NCBI GenBank assembly: GCA_902559305.1
Contig: CACEHK010000004.1
Span: forward strand, 1 to 52,921
DNA: 52,921 bases
Origin: an uncultured Pelagibacteraceae bacterium
GTDB taxonomy: Bacteria > Pseudomonadota > Alphaproteobacteria > Pelagibacterales > Pelagibacteraceae
Direction: 5' to 3'
Below, piece by piece: positions 26,444-34,854 of this stretch. The notes beneath the pieces were generated by a model. That model had not been told where the DNA came from. It saw only the letters and a list, made by a program, of their open reading frames with translations, and made no database searches. Both the position numbers and the translations under genes were made by a program. Position 1 is the first letter of the stretch; every line of letters starts with the position of its first letter.

Positions 26444-27508
26444 ATGGATCCTATTAAAGAAGCATTAACCTATGACGACGTTTTGCTTATACCAAAATAT
26501 TCTGAAATTTTGCCATCTGATGTTTTAACAGAAACAAAAATATCTAAAAATTTAAAGTTAAAAATACCAATAATTTCTTCAGCAATGGATACAGTAACTG
26601 AGTCAAGTATGGCCATTGCAATTGCACAAGCAGGTGGAATTGGTGTAATTCATAGAAATCTAGAAATAAACAAACAGATATCTGAAATAAGAAAAGTAAA
26701 ATCAAAAAATTTAAATGTTGGGGCTGCAGTAGGTGCGGGTCCTCATGAAATTAAAAGAGCCAAAACCATACTTAAAGAAAAAGTTGATTTAATAGTTGTG
26801 GATACAGCACATGCACATTCAAAAAAAGTAGCTGAAATAATCAAAGAAATTAAAAAATTAAAATCAAAAGAAACAGCCATTTGTGCAGGAAATATAGCAA
26901 CTACTGAAGCAGCAATATTTTTATCCAATCTAGGTGTAGATGTAATTAAAGTTGGCATTGGTCCAGGATCGATTTGTACAACAAGGCTTATTGCTGGAAT
27001 TGGTGTTCCCCAGCTAAGTGCTATTATAGCTGTAAGAAAAGGTATAAGAAGAAAAAATATTACTCTTATAGCTGATGGAGGAATAAAATTTTCAGGTGAT
27101 ATTTCAAAGGCGTTATCTGCTGGAGCGGATGCAGTTATGATAGGGTCTTTGTTTGCTGGATCAAAAGAATCACCTGGTAAAATAATTAAGAAAAACGGAA
27201 AGTATTTTAAAAGTTTTAGAGGAATGGGATCAATAGGAGCAATGAACAAAGGATCTGCAGATAGATATTTTCAAAAAAAACAAAAAGATATTTCAAAATA
27301 TGTTCCAGAAGGAGTTGAAGGTTTAGTAAAATACAAAGGACCAGTTGAAAAAATTATTTTTCAACTAATAGGTGGCCTAAAATCATCAATGGGATATTTG
27401 GGAACAAAAAAAATAATAAATTTAAGAAATAAACCCAAGTTCATTAAAATAACCAAAGCGGGTTTTTATGAAAGTATGGTACATAATATAGATCAAGTTT
27501 TAAAATAA
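26444..27508 (+). CDS. guaB: IMP dehydrogenase without CBS (Bateman) domains
   Basis: Oxidises IMP to XMP, the first step to GMP. The ATG at 26444 (354 aa) gives the standard MDPIKEALTYDDVLLIP beginning; an upstream GTG at 26405 would add 13 unconserved residues. The barrel is complete: catalytic C178 in GPGSICTTR (173-181), phosphate loop IADGGIKFSGD, flap with R274-Y275 in GSADRYFQ, and VPEGVEG. The usual pair of CBS domains (about 120 aa) is missing: RKVKSKNL at 83-90 runs straight into NVGAAVG. GMP reductase also lacks CBS domains, but MGSIGAMNKGSADRYFQ is of the IMPDH type, and guaA lies downstream. Confidence 0.9.
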   Translation: MDPIKEALTYDDVLLIPKYSEILPSDVLTETKISKNLKLKIPIISSAMDTVTESSMAIAIAQAGGIGVIHRNLEINKQISEIRKVKSKNLNVGAAVGAGPHEIKRAKTILKEKVDLIVVDTAHAHSKKVAEIIKEIKKLKSKETAICAGNIATTEAAIFLSNLGVDVIKVGIGPGSICTTRLIAGIGVPQLSAIIAVRKGIRRKNITLIADGGIKFSGDISKALSAGADAVMIGSLFAGSKESPGKIIKKNGKYFKSFRGMGSIGAMNKGSADRYFQKKQKDISKYVPEGVEGLVKYKGPVEKIIFQLIGGLKSSMGYLGTKKIINLRNKPKFIKITKAGFYESMVHNIDQVLK

Positions 27509-27513
27509 TTTAT

Positions 27514-27945
27514 ATGTATAAAATAATAAAATATTTTTTTATAATTTCTTTCTTATTAACTTTTAAGGCTTACGCGAAAGAAAATTTTTTTGAAGAAGCA
27601 AAAAAATTATTTGATACTGGTAAAATTGAAGAATCTAAATTTCTTTTTCAGAGAAATATAGTTTTTAATCCAAAAGATTCACAATCCTATTTATATTTAG
27701 CAAAAATATTTGAAAAAGAAGATAATGAAACTGAAGAAAATAAAAATATCAACACCACTCTTCTTCTAGAGCCAAACAATGAAGAGGCAATGTATATGTT
27801 AATAGATAATAAATTAGAAAAATCTGACATAAACAAAGTAAAAGAATTAAGAGAAAAATTTGAAATTATTTGTAGCTCTTTATGTTCAAAAATAGATTCT
27901 ATAGACACAAGATTAAGCAATATAGATGTTAAAGATGAGTCTTGA
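27514..27945 (+). CDS. Exported TPR-like protein between guaB and guaA
   Basis: A 143-aa protein with a signal peptide (cut near residue 21, AYA|KEN) followed by two to three degenerate tetratricopeptide-like helix pairs ([53 protein letters not shown]). Such repeats mediate protein contacts; localisation is probably periplasmic. I do not recognise a specific family. It sits between guaB (5-bp gap) and guaA (overlaps its start by 20 bp), which suggests position in the operon for convenience rather than a direct role in purine synthesis. Confidence 0.75.
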   Translation: MYKIIKYFFIISFLLTFKAYAKENFFEEAKKLFDTGKIEESKFLFQRNIVFNPKDSQSYLYLAKIFEKEDNETEENKNINTTLLLEPNNEEAMYMLIDNKLEKSDINKVKELREKFEIICSSLCSKIDSIDTRLSNIDVKDES

Positions 27946-29500
27946 GGAAAATCTTAAAAAGATTTTAATCATAGATTACGGATCACAGTTTACCCAACTT
28001 ATTGCCAGAAGAATTAGAGAGTTAGGTGTTTATTCAACAATAATAAGCCATAAAAAAATTAAATTAATAGACATTATAAGTAAAAATATAGTTGGAGTGA
28101 TTTTATCGGGAGGTCCATTAAATGTTTATGAATCTAAAAAAATAAATTTTGATAGAAACATTTTAAAATTAGGTATTCCGATTTTAGGTATATGTTTTGG
28201 TCATCAAATAATTTCAAAGGAACTAGGTGGAAGAGTAAAAAAAGCTAAGAATAGAGAATTTGGTTTAGCAAAACTCAAAAAAATAAAAAAAAGTAAGCTA
28301 ACTAATAATTTTTTTATAAAAAATGGATCAAGCAATGTATGGATGAGTCATGCTGATGAGGTTATAAAATTAGCAAAAGGATTTAAAGTTATTGCAAAAA
28401 CAGACACATCAAAATTTTCTATAGTTGAAAATTCATCAATGAATTTTTATGGAATTCAATTTCATCCAGAAGTTACACATACAGAAAAAGGAAAGGTAAT
28501 ATTAAAAAATTTTATTTTTTCAATATGTAAAATCAAAAAAAATTGGTCTTCAAAAAATCAAAAACAAATATTAATAAAAGAAGTAAAAAATATTATAGGA
28601 AAATCAAAAGTAATTTGTGCTCTATCAGGTGGGGTTGATAGTAGCGTAGTTGCTAAATTAATTCATAATGCAATTGGAAATCAGCTAACATGTATTTTTG
28701 TTAACACAGGTCTACTAAGAAAAAATGAAGAAAAGCAAGTTTTAAAAACTTTCAAAAAGAAGTTTAAAATAAATTTAATTTATGTTGATGCTAAAAAATT
28801 ATTTTTAAATAAACTTAAAGAAGTCAGTGATCCTGAAAAGAAAAGAAAAATAATTGGAAACCTGTTTATTAGAATCTTTGAAAAATATTCAAAAAAAATA
28901 AAAAATGTTAAGTTTTTAGCTCAAGGAACTCTTTATCCAGATTTAATTGAAAGTAAATCAGTAACTGGTAGCCAAACATCAAAAATAAAGTCACATCATA
29001 ACGTTGGCGGGTTACCAAAAAAGATGAAGCTAAAATTAATTGAACCGTTAAAATTTCTATTTAAAGATGAAGTAAGAAAATTAGGTCTAGAACTTAGGCT
29101 GCCAAATGAAATTGTATTAAGGCACCCATTTCCTGGTCCTGGATTAGCAATAAGAATGCCAGGAAAAATCACAGAAAATAAAATTAAAATTTTAAAAGAA
29201 GCAGATGATATTTTTATTAACTCTTTAATAAAACACAATTTATATAATAAAATATGGCAAGCATACGCAGCTTTACTTCCAGTTAAAACTGTCGGGGTTA
29301 TGGGTGATAACAGAACTTATGAATACATGTGTTTATTAAGAGCAATTACATCTGAAGATGGAATGACAGCTGATTTTTTTAGTTTTTCAAAAGATTTTAT
29401 GCAACTTGTTTCAAATAAAATAATTAATAATATAAAAGGTGTTAATAGAGTGGTTTACGATGTAACATCAAAACCACCAAGTACAATAGAATTAGAATAA
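27926..29500 (+). CDS. guaA: GMP synthase (glutamine-hydrolysing)
   Basis: Converts XMP to GMP. Class I amidotransferase domain first: [15 protein letters not shown], the nucleophile elbow LGICFGHQ, and [11 protein letters not shown] with the His-Glu pair. The ATP-pyrophosphatase domain follows ([14 protein letters not shown]), then the dimerisation domain with [16 protein letters not shown] and the C-terminal KPPSTIELE. Length 524 aa is normal. A start three codons later (ATG at 27935) is equally plausible. The gene overlaps the TPR gene before it and panB after it (TAATG), forming guaB-TPR-guaA-panB. Confidence 0.97.
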   Translation: MLKMSLEENLKKILIIDYGSQFTQLIARRIRELGVYSTIISHKKIKLIDIISKNIVGVILSGGPLNVYESKKINFDRNILKLGIPILGICFGHQIISKELGGRVKKAKNREFGLAKLKKIKKSKLTNNFFIKNGSSNVWMSHADEVIKLAKGFKVIAKTDTSKFSIVENSSMNFYGIQFHPEVTHTEKGKVILKNFIFSICKIKKNWSSKNQKQILIKEVKNIIGKSKVICALSGGVDSSVVAKLIHNAIGNQLTCIFVNTGLLRKNEEKQVLKTFKKKFKINLIYVDAKKLFLNKLKEVSDPEKKRKIIGNLFIRIFEKYSKKIKNVKFLAQGTLYPDLIESKSVTGSQTSKIKSHHNVGGLPKKMKLKLIEPLKFLFKDEVRKLGLELRLPNEIVLRHPFPGPGLAIRMPGKITENKIKILKEADDIFINSLIKHNLYNKIWQAYAALLPVKTVGVMGDNRTYEYMCLLRAITSEDGMTADFFSFSKDFMQLVSNKIINNIKGVNRVVYDVTSKPPSTIELE

Positions 29501-30276
29501 TGAATGACAACATTAGAAAAATTATTAATAAAAAAAATAAATCTAAAATTGTTTGCTTAACTGCATATTCAAAAAATATTGCTGAGATACTAGATAGTCA
29601 TTTAGATATAGTTTTGGTTGGAGATTCTCTTGGATCTGTTGTTTATAATTACAACACCACGAGAAAAGTTAATCTAAAAATGATGATAGAACATACCAAA
29701 AGTGTAAGAATGGGTGTAAAAAAAAGTCTTTTAATAATTGATCTTCCATATAATACGTACAGAAATAAATCTGAAGCTCTTAAAAATTCAAAAAAAGCGA
29801 TTAAAGAAACAAGATGTGATGCAGTAAAAATAGAAGGAGGAAACAGAGTAAAAGATATAGTTAGTCATTTAGTTAAAAATAAAATACCTGTATTAGGCCA
29901 TATAGGTTTAACCCCTCAAACTGTAAAGGGAAAGTTTAAATCCAAAGGTAAAACTGAAGCAGAAAAGAAAAAATTAATTAAAGATGCTTTAGAATTAGAA
30001 AAAAGTGGTGCTTTTGGAATTGTTTTAGAGTGTGTTCATAGTGATATTTCAAAAAAAATTACAAATCTGATTCAAATTCCAACAATTGGAATAGGATCCT
30101 CCGTACACTGTGATGGTCAAGTTTTAGTTACAGATGATATTTTAGGTTTAACTAATGCTAAGATAAAATTTGTAAAAAAGTACACAAATATAAAAAAGAT
30201 GATCAATTCAGCTGTATTGAAATTTAAGCAAGATGTTAAATCTAAAAAATATCCAACAAAAAAATACTCTTATTAG
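29500..30276 (+). CDS. panB: 3-methyl-2-oxobutanoate hydroxymethyltransferase
   Basis: First committed step of pantothenate (CoA) synthesis: transfers a hydroxymethyl group from 5,10-methylene-THF to 2-oxoisovalerate. The 258-aa TIM barrel shows the metal ligands in VLVGDSLGSVVY and LLIIDLPYNTY, VKIEGG, GHIGLTPQ and the catalytic glutamate in GIVLECV. panC is not in the window. Start overlaps the guaA stop by one base. The end overlaps the convergent terC gene by 4 bp. Confidence 0.93.
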   Translation: MNDNIRKIINKKNKSKIVCLTAYSKNIAEILDSHLDIVLVGDSLGSVVYNYNTTRKVNLKMMIEHTKSVRMGVKKSLLIIDLPYNTYRNKSEALKNSKKAIKETRCDAVKIEGGNRVKDIVSHLVKNKIPVLGHIGLTPQTVKGKFKSKGKTEAEKKKLIKDALELEKSGAFGIVLECVHSDISKKITNLIQIPTIGIGSSVHCDGQVLVTDDILGLTNAKIKFVKKYTNIKKMINSAVLKFKQDVKSKKYPTKKYSY

Positions 30277-30884
30277 AAATATTTTAAAAACTGTTCATTT
30301 ATTTTTAAGATATCCATATCTGCCATACCACTAATAATAAGTTGTAGTGCTACAATTAATATAAATCCCAACCCAATATAAGCTATCCAGAGATGTTTTT
30401 GAATGTAATTAGCAAGATATGTCGCGAGTGCGCCAGTTAAAATTACTGACAAAACTAGACCGAATATCATAAATTCAAAATTACCTTTTGAGGCAGCAAC
30501 AACACCAATAACATTATCAAAACTTATTGTAATATCTGCGAACAAAACTTTATATACACTTTGAATGTAGGAAGGTTCTTTTGATTTTTTTGTAGGAGAT
30601 TTAATTTTTTTTATTTCAAATAAATCTTTTCTTAAATCATTTACAATCCAAACTAATAATAATCCTCCAATTATTTTTATGAAATAAAATTTAAATAAAT
30701 ATGTTGCAAATAATGCAAATATAATTTTAAAAATTAGTGCACCACCAACTCCCCATAAAATTATTTGTTTTCTATTTTTTGGAACAAAATTTGCAGCAAT
30801 TAAACCAATAATAATTGCATTGTCTGCTGCCAAAATTATATCTATAAATATAATCTGAGTTATAATTACTAATTCTTCAATCAA
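30273..30884 (-). CDS. TerC-family integral membrane protein
   Basis: A 203-aa inner-membrane protein with about seven hydrophobic segments. The two repeated acidic motifs of TerC are clear: DIILAADNAIIIG near residue 15 and DITISFDNVIGV near residue 117. Characterised relatives (Alx, MntP-like YjbE/YkoY) export Mn2+ or protect against metal stress. Translation likely begins at a TTG (30884), since no in-frame ATG precedes the first motif. The last gene of the pxpA-TPR-terC transcript, 9 bp after the TPR gene; it overlaps panB convergently. Confidence 0.88.
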   Translation of the reverse strand: MIEELVIITQIIFIDIILAADNAIIIGLIAANFVPKNRKQIILWGVGGALIFKIIFALFATYLFKFYFIKIIGGLLLVWIVNDLRKDLFEIKKIKSPTKKSKEPSYIQSVYKVLFADITISFDNVIGVVAASKGNFEFMIFGLVLSVILTGALATYLANYIQKHLWIAYIGLGFILIVALQLIISGMADMDILKINEQFLKYF

Positions 30885-30893
30885 GATTTTTTA

Positions 30894-31376
30894 TTAATAC
30901 TTTGATTTTTTTGTTCCTTCAATGATTTCTTTCAATTCTTGGTATTCTTCACAATTACAACTCTTTAGCACTTCTAACCTTTCTTTTGCCAAACTAATTC
31001 TATTTGTTGCAACATATAATTCACCTAAATATTCATTAATACCATTATGATTTGGATCAATTGATAATCCTTGGAGATAATATTTTTCACCATCCTCATA
31101 ATCACCAAGTTTTCTAGTTGTAAATCCTAAATAATTTAAAGTATCTGCATTGTTAGGTTTATTCTTATTAGATTTTATTAATAATTTTAAAGCTTTCTTG
31201 TATCTTTTTATCGCTTTATCAGTCTTATTTTTTTTTTCATAATTTTTTGCAGCTTTAATTAATTTAACAGCTTGATCATAGTTAGATTTCGTCTTCGAAC
31301 CAGAAGATGAACTAGCTGCAAATAGACTATTTGTCAAAATAGAAATTAAAAAAATAATAAAAAAAAATATTTTCAT
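30894..31376 (-). CDS. Exported tetratricopeptide-repeat protein
   Basis: A 160-aa protein with a signal peptide (about residues 1-20, LFA|ASS), a Ser/Lys-rich linker and three TPR motifs (YDQAVKLIKAAKNYEKKNK, ADTLNYLGFTTRKLGDYEDG, NGINEYLGELYVATNRI). A CNCEEYQELKEII segment near the end holds two cysteines. Likely periplasmic and involved in protein contacts; no specific family recognised. It sits 3 bp after pxpA and 9 bp before terC on the same strand. Confidence 0.8.
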   Translation of the reverse strand: MKIFFFIIFLISILTNSLFAASSSSGSKTKSNYDQAVKLIKAAKNYEKKNKTDKAIKRYKKALKLLIKSNKNKPNNADTLNYLGFTTRKLGDYEDGEKYYLQGLSIDPNHNGINEYLGELYVATNRISLAKERLEVLKSCNCEEYQELKEIIEGTKKSKY

Positions 31377-31379
31377 AAA

Positions 31380-32153
31380 TTAAATAAACTTTGCCATTGT
31401 ATTTAAAGTTTTAAGTTTCAATCCATTTTCTATAAGATTTTTCTTTATAGATTTTGCTGTTGCCAATGAACTTTCATTGTCTCCATGTATACATACAGAG
31501 TCTATTTCACAAGGTATCTGTTTTCCGCTGTGACAATTTATAGCCTGATTTTTTACCATACTTAAAACATGTTTTTTTGCTTCTTCAGGATTGGTGATTA
31601 GAGCATTTGGTTTTTTTCTTGAAACTAAGTTACCATCATCCTCATAGTTCCTATCAGCAAAAATTTCACAGGCGATTTTCATATTTAATTTCTTTGCTGC
31701 AATTTCCATTTTTGAACCAGTGGGGACCAAATAAATTAGATCTTTATTAATTTCATTTATTGTTTTTGCTAGTACAGTTGCTAGATCAATATCCTCACAT
31801 GCCATATTATTTAATGCACCATGAGGCTTGATATGAGTAACATTTTCACCATGTGATGAAGCTATACTTTGTAAAATTGCATATTGATCAATGATTAACT
31901 TCCTTATTTCTGATGAAGATAAATTCATTCTTTTTCTTCCAAAATTTTCTGGATCATTAAAAGAAGGATGAGCACCTATACTAACCCCATTTTTTTTCGA
32001 TATTTCTATTACTTGATTCATAGATTGATCATCCCCGGCATGGTAGCCGCAAGCTATATTTGCAGAATTTATAATATCTAATAATTTAGGATCATTATGG
32101 TTAGAATGAAGTTTCGATTTCTCACCCAAATCACAGTTTATATTAATTTCCAT
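31380..32153 (-). CDS. pxpA: 5-oxoprolinase subunit A (LamB/YcsF family)
   Basis: With PxpB and PxpC forms the ATP-dependent bacterial 5-oxoprolinase that opens pyroglutamate to glutamate. The 257-aa TIM-like barrel shows the family motifs ININCDLGE at the start, NIACGYHAGD, GAHPSFNDPENFGRK, HIKPHGALNN and CIHGDN. Its partners pxpB and pxpC lie next door on the opposite strand, with only 27 bp between the pxpA and pxpB starts. Downstream on its own strand come a TPR protein and TerC. Confidence 0.94.
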   Translation of the reverse strand: MEININCDLGEKSKLHSNHNDPKLLDIINSANIACGYHAGDDQSMNQVIEISKKNGVSIGAHPSFNDPENFGRKRMNLSSSEIRKLIIDQYAILQSIASSHGENVTHIKPHGALNNMACEDIDLATVLAKTINEINKDLIYLVPTGSKMEIAAKKLNMKIACEIFADRNYEDDGNLVSRKKPNALITNPEEAKKHVLSMVKNQAINCHSGKQIPCEIDSVCIHGDNESSLATAKSIKKNLIENGLKLKTLNTMAKFI

Positions 32154-32180
32154 AATAATAATTATGAATTATAACATGAC
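32154..32180. promoter_or_regulatory. Compact divergent pxpA/pxpB start region
   Basis: Only 27 bp separate the two ATGs. ATTATAAC at 32168-32175 reads as TATAAC toward pxpB and TATAAT toward pxpA, so overlapping back-to-back -10 boxes are possible. Any -35 box must lie inside the opposite gene, and the pxpB mRNA would be nearly leaderless. Promoter placement is by pattern only. Confidence 0.35.
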
Positions 32181-32855
32181 ATGCTTAAAAATATATCTAA
32201 TCTTGGTGACGCAGCTCTATATTGTGATTTTGGCAGTAAAATTAATAAAGAAATTAATTTAAATGTAATTAAATATTTTAAAAAATTACAACAAAAAAAT
32301 TTAAAAGAGATTACAAATATTACTCCGTCATATAATAAATTAATAATATCTTACGATTTATCAATTATAAATTTTAAAAGTTTGAAAGAAAAAATTGAAA
32401 ATATTACAATCAAAGAGTCAGAGGTCTTAGACTCAAAAATAATTAAAATACCGATTTGTTTAGATGAAGAGTTTTCATTAGATATAAACAGACTATCTGA
32501 AAAATTAAATATGGATAAAGAAAAAATAATTAAATCTTTTCTTAACAAAGATTATTTTTGTTATATGACAGGTTTTATTGCTGGAATGCCTTTTTTAGGA
32601 GATTTGGAAACTAGCATAAGATTACAAAGACTAGAAACACCAAGAGTAAAAGTTCCAAAGGGCTCTGTAGGAATCACAGAACAATTTTGCAACATTTATA
32701 CATTCGAAAGTCCTGGTGGTTGGAATATAATCGGAAATACTCCGACCAAAATTTTTGACAAGTTAAATGAGAACAATCCAATAAAAATAAATCCAGGAGA
32801 TAATGTAAGTTTTTATAAAATAAGTAAAAACGAATATTTAAAATTGAATGAATAA
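32181..32855 (+). CDS. pxpB: 5-oxoprolinase subunit B (KipI family)
   Basis: A 224-aa cyclophilin-like protein of the KipI/allophanate-hydrolase-subunit-1 family. Signature segments: FIAGMPFLGDL, RLETPRVKVPKGSVGIT and TFESPGGWNIIGNTP. Works with PxpC and PxpA in pyroglutamate hydrolysis; in Bacillus the homologue was first described as a kinase inhibitor. Its stop overlaps the start of pxpC by 8 bp, so the two are co-translated. Start ATG at 32181 agrees with the family N-terminus (NLGDAALYCDFG). Confidence 0.93.
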   Translation: MLKNISNLGDAALYCDFGSKINKEINLNVIKYFKKLQQKNLKEITNITPSYNKLIISYDLSIINFKSLKEKIENITIKESEVLDSKIIKIPICLDEEFSLDINRLSEKLNMDKEKIIKSFLNKDYFCYMTGFIAGMPFLGDLETSIRLQRLETPRVKVPKGSVGITEQFCNIYTFESPGGWNIIGNTPTKIFDKLNENNPIKINPGDNVSFYKISKNEYLKLNE

Positions 32856-33798
32856 AGATTTTTTTGAAATTTTAAGACCAGGTATTCACACAACGATTCA
32901 AGATCAAGGAAGATTAAATAAATACCATTTGGGTATACCTTTTAGCGGCTCTATGGATAAAAGAAATTATTTAATTAGCAACAAATTATTAGGGAATAAG
33001 TTAAATGAGGCATCATTAGAGTTTGCTTATCAAGGCCCATTAATCAAACTTAATTCAGGAAAGCTTAGTGGCGTAATTACTGGCGATGTAACTTTTAACA
33101 TTATTAGAAAAAACTCCAAAATAAATAAAGGTATTTGTTATCAAACTTTTGAAATAAATGATGGTGATCAAATAGATATAATTTCAACGAACAGGTCAGT
33201 TTATGGATATTTTTCAATTAAGAATGGATTTAAAGGTGAACTTATTTGGGGAAGTTATTCAGTAAATACAAGAGCAAAGATAGGTTCAAATAATGGAGAA
33301 AAGTTTAGTAAGGATCAAAAATTATATATAAATAAATTGGAAAGTATACCAAATCAAAAAAAAGTTAACTATCTTAATTCTAAAATTGAGTACATAAGAG
33401 TAATAAAAGGAACTAACTATGATTACTTTTCTGAAAAAAGTAAAAAAATATTTTTTTCCAAAGAATTTATTGTTTCAAAGCTTGCTGACAGAATGGGAAT
33501 GAGACTGGAGGGTAATAAAATTGAAAATGAAGTTGAAACAAACATTAGATCTGAGGGATTAATTAAAGGTGTAATACAAGTTCCTCCAGACGGAAACCCA
33601 ATAATAATGCTATCAGACCATGGAACAATTGGTGGATATCCAAAAATTGCAGTAGTTATATCTGCCGACTATGATAAATTGGTACAAATACCTCCAGGAT
33701 CCAAAATTAAATTTAAATCAGTTGAGTTAATAGAAGCAGAAAATTTATATAAACTTTACAGAATGGAAACAGAAAATATTTTAAATAAAATAATATGA
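32848..33798 (+). CDS. pxpC: 5-oxoprolinase subunit C (KipA family)
   Basis: The 316-aa biotin-independent carboxyltransferase-like subunit (allophanate hydrolase subunit 2 family). Conserved stretches: ILRPGIHTTIQDQGR near the start, GIPFSGSMDKRNY, SDRMGMRL-type segment (LADRMGMRLEG), and the C-terminal IQVPPDGNPIIMLSDHGTIGGYPKIAVV. Overlaps pxpB by 8 bp and the following transporter by 4 bp (ATGA), making pxpBC-transporter one operon. Confidence 0.93.
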   Translation: MNKDFFEILRPGIHTTIQDQGRLNKYHLGIPFSGSMDKRNYLISNKLLGNKLNEASLEFAYQGPLIKLNSGKLSGVITGDVTFNIIRKNSKINKGICYQTFEINDGDQIDIISTNRSVYGYFSIKNGFKGELIWGSYSVNTRAKIGSNNGEKFSKDQKLYINKLESIPNQKKVNYLNSKIEYIRVIKGTNYDYFSEKSKKIFFSKEFIVSKLADRMGMRLEGNKIENEVETNIRSEGLIKGVIQVPPDGNPIIMLSDHGTIGGYPKIAVVISADYDKLVQIPPGSKIKFKSVELIEAENLYKLYRMETENILNKII

Positions 33799-34655
33799 AT
33801 TTTCTTAACAGAGTTCCTGGACCATTTTTAGTATTTTTAGGTGCGTGCACTTTAAGTTTTGGAGGATTAATAGTTAAGTCTTTTGAAGGAGCAACTCTTT
33901 GGCAAATTTTATTTTGGAGATCTGTATTTTTTTCAATTGTAGTTTTGATTTTTATATTAATAAATTATAAAAAAAATTTTCTTAATTCAGTATATAAAAT
34001 TGGTTTACCTGGACTTTTTGGAGGTATAGTTTTGTCATGTGGGTATGCAGGCTATGTATTTGCAATGTACAATACTACTGTTGCAAACGCTAATTTTATT
34101 ATACAAACACAAACTATTTTTTTAGCTATCTTTGGATATATATTCCTTAAAGAGAAAATTAATAAATTAACTTTAGTTTCAATATTAATTGCATTTGCTG
34201 GAATATTTTTAATGCTTGGAAGTTCTTTGACAGCTGGACAAATGATAGGAAACATTGCTGCTTTTGTTATGCCAATATCATTTGCAGTTTTGATATTAAC
34301 TGTAAGAAAATATCCAAATATTGACATGATACCTCTACAGTTAATTGCTGGAATTGGAGCAGTTATTATTGGTTATATACTTTCTTCAAAAATTATAATT
34401 TCTTCACATGATATTTTTTTAGGATTTATCGCAGGTTTTTTTCAAGTAGGTTTAGGATTTATATTTATTACAATAGGTGCCAAAACTACACCCTCCGCAA
34501 TTGTAGGTATCATAATGTTAACTGAAGCAGTTCTAGGACCTCTTTGGGCATGGTTATTTATAAATGAAGCACCACCTTTAATGGTCTTTATTGGAGGCTC
34601 CATTGTAATATCGGCGGTTTTTTTACAATTTTTTAATCGTAAAATTGAGGAATAA
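33795..34655 (+). CDS. DMT-superfamily (EamA) transporter
   Basis: A 286-aa inner-membrane protein with about ten hydrophobic helices arranged as two EamA repeats (GACTLSFGGLIVKSF..LWQILFWRS in the first; FVMPISFAVLILTVRKYP starting the second). EamA proteins move metabolites or amino acids. Its ATG lies inside the end of pxpC (ATGA overlap), so a role in pyroglutamate or glutamate transport is possible, but direction and substrate cannot be read from the sequence. The gcv riboswitch begins 36 bp after its stop. Confidence 0.85.
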   Translation: MNFLNRVPGPFLVFLGACTLSFGGLIVKSFEGATLWQILFWRSVFFSIVVLIFILINYKKNFLNSVYKIGLPGLFGGIVLSCGYAGYVFAMYNTTVANANFIIQTQTIFLAIFGYIFLKEKINKLTLVSILIAFAGIFLMLGSSLTAGQMIGNIAAFVMPISFAVLILTVRKYPNIDMIPLQLIAGIGAVIIGYILSSKIIISSHDIFLGFIAGFFQVGLGFIFITIGAKTTPSAIVGIIMLTEAVLGPLWAWLFINEAPPLMVFIGGSIVISAVFLQFFNRKIEE

Positions 34656-34691
34656 TTTAGTTGGAAGACTTTTGTTTTATGTGCTAAAAAT

Positions 34692-34853
34692 GGTTAACGG
34701 GAGAGACTACATTAAAATGTAGCGCCGAAGGAGCAACTACCCAGGAATCTCTCAGGCAAAAAGGACCGTACATATTAACTCTGGAAAGAGATTAAATTCT
34801 CGCCGAAGGAGCAAAACTCTCAGGCAAACGTACAGATGGGTTAAGAGAGTTAA
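34692..34853 (+). promoter_or_regulatory. Tandem glycine riboswitch upstream of gcvT
   Basis: Two glycine aptamers in series. Aptamer 1 (about 34697-34769, closed by ACGG/CCGT) has the core GCGCCGAAGGAGCAA and CTCTCAGGCAAAAGGACCGT. Aptamer 2 (34775-34853) has CGCCGAAGGAGCAAAACTCTCAGGCAAA. The closing helix of aptamer 2 pairs TTAACTCT (34775-34782) with AGAGTTAA (34846-34853), which ends one base before the gcvT ATG and holds the only purine-rich stretch. There is no terminator hairpin between the aptamers and gcvT, so control is likely at translation. A promoter-like TTGGAA (34661) precedes it. Glycine riboswitches are reported for SAR11 gcvT. Confidence 0.95.
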
Positions 34854-34854
34854 T

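Noticed and set aside
26743-27249. 168-residue open frame antisense to guaB.
   Set aside because: It is a shadow of the guaB codons, without ribosome binding site, recognisable domain or gene-like context.
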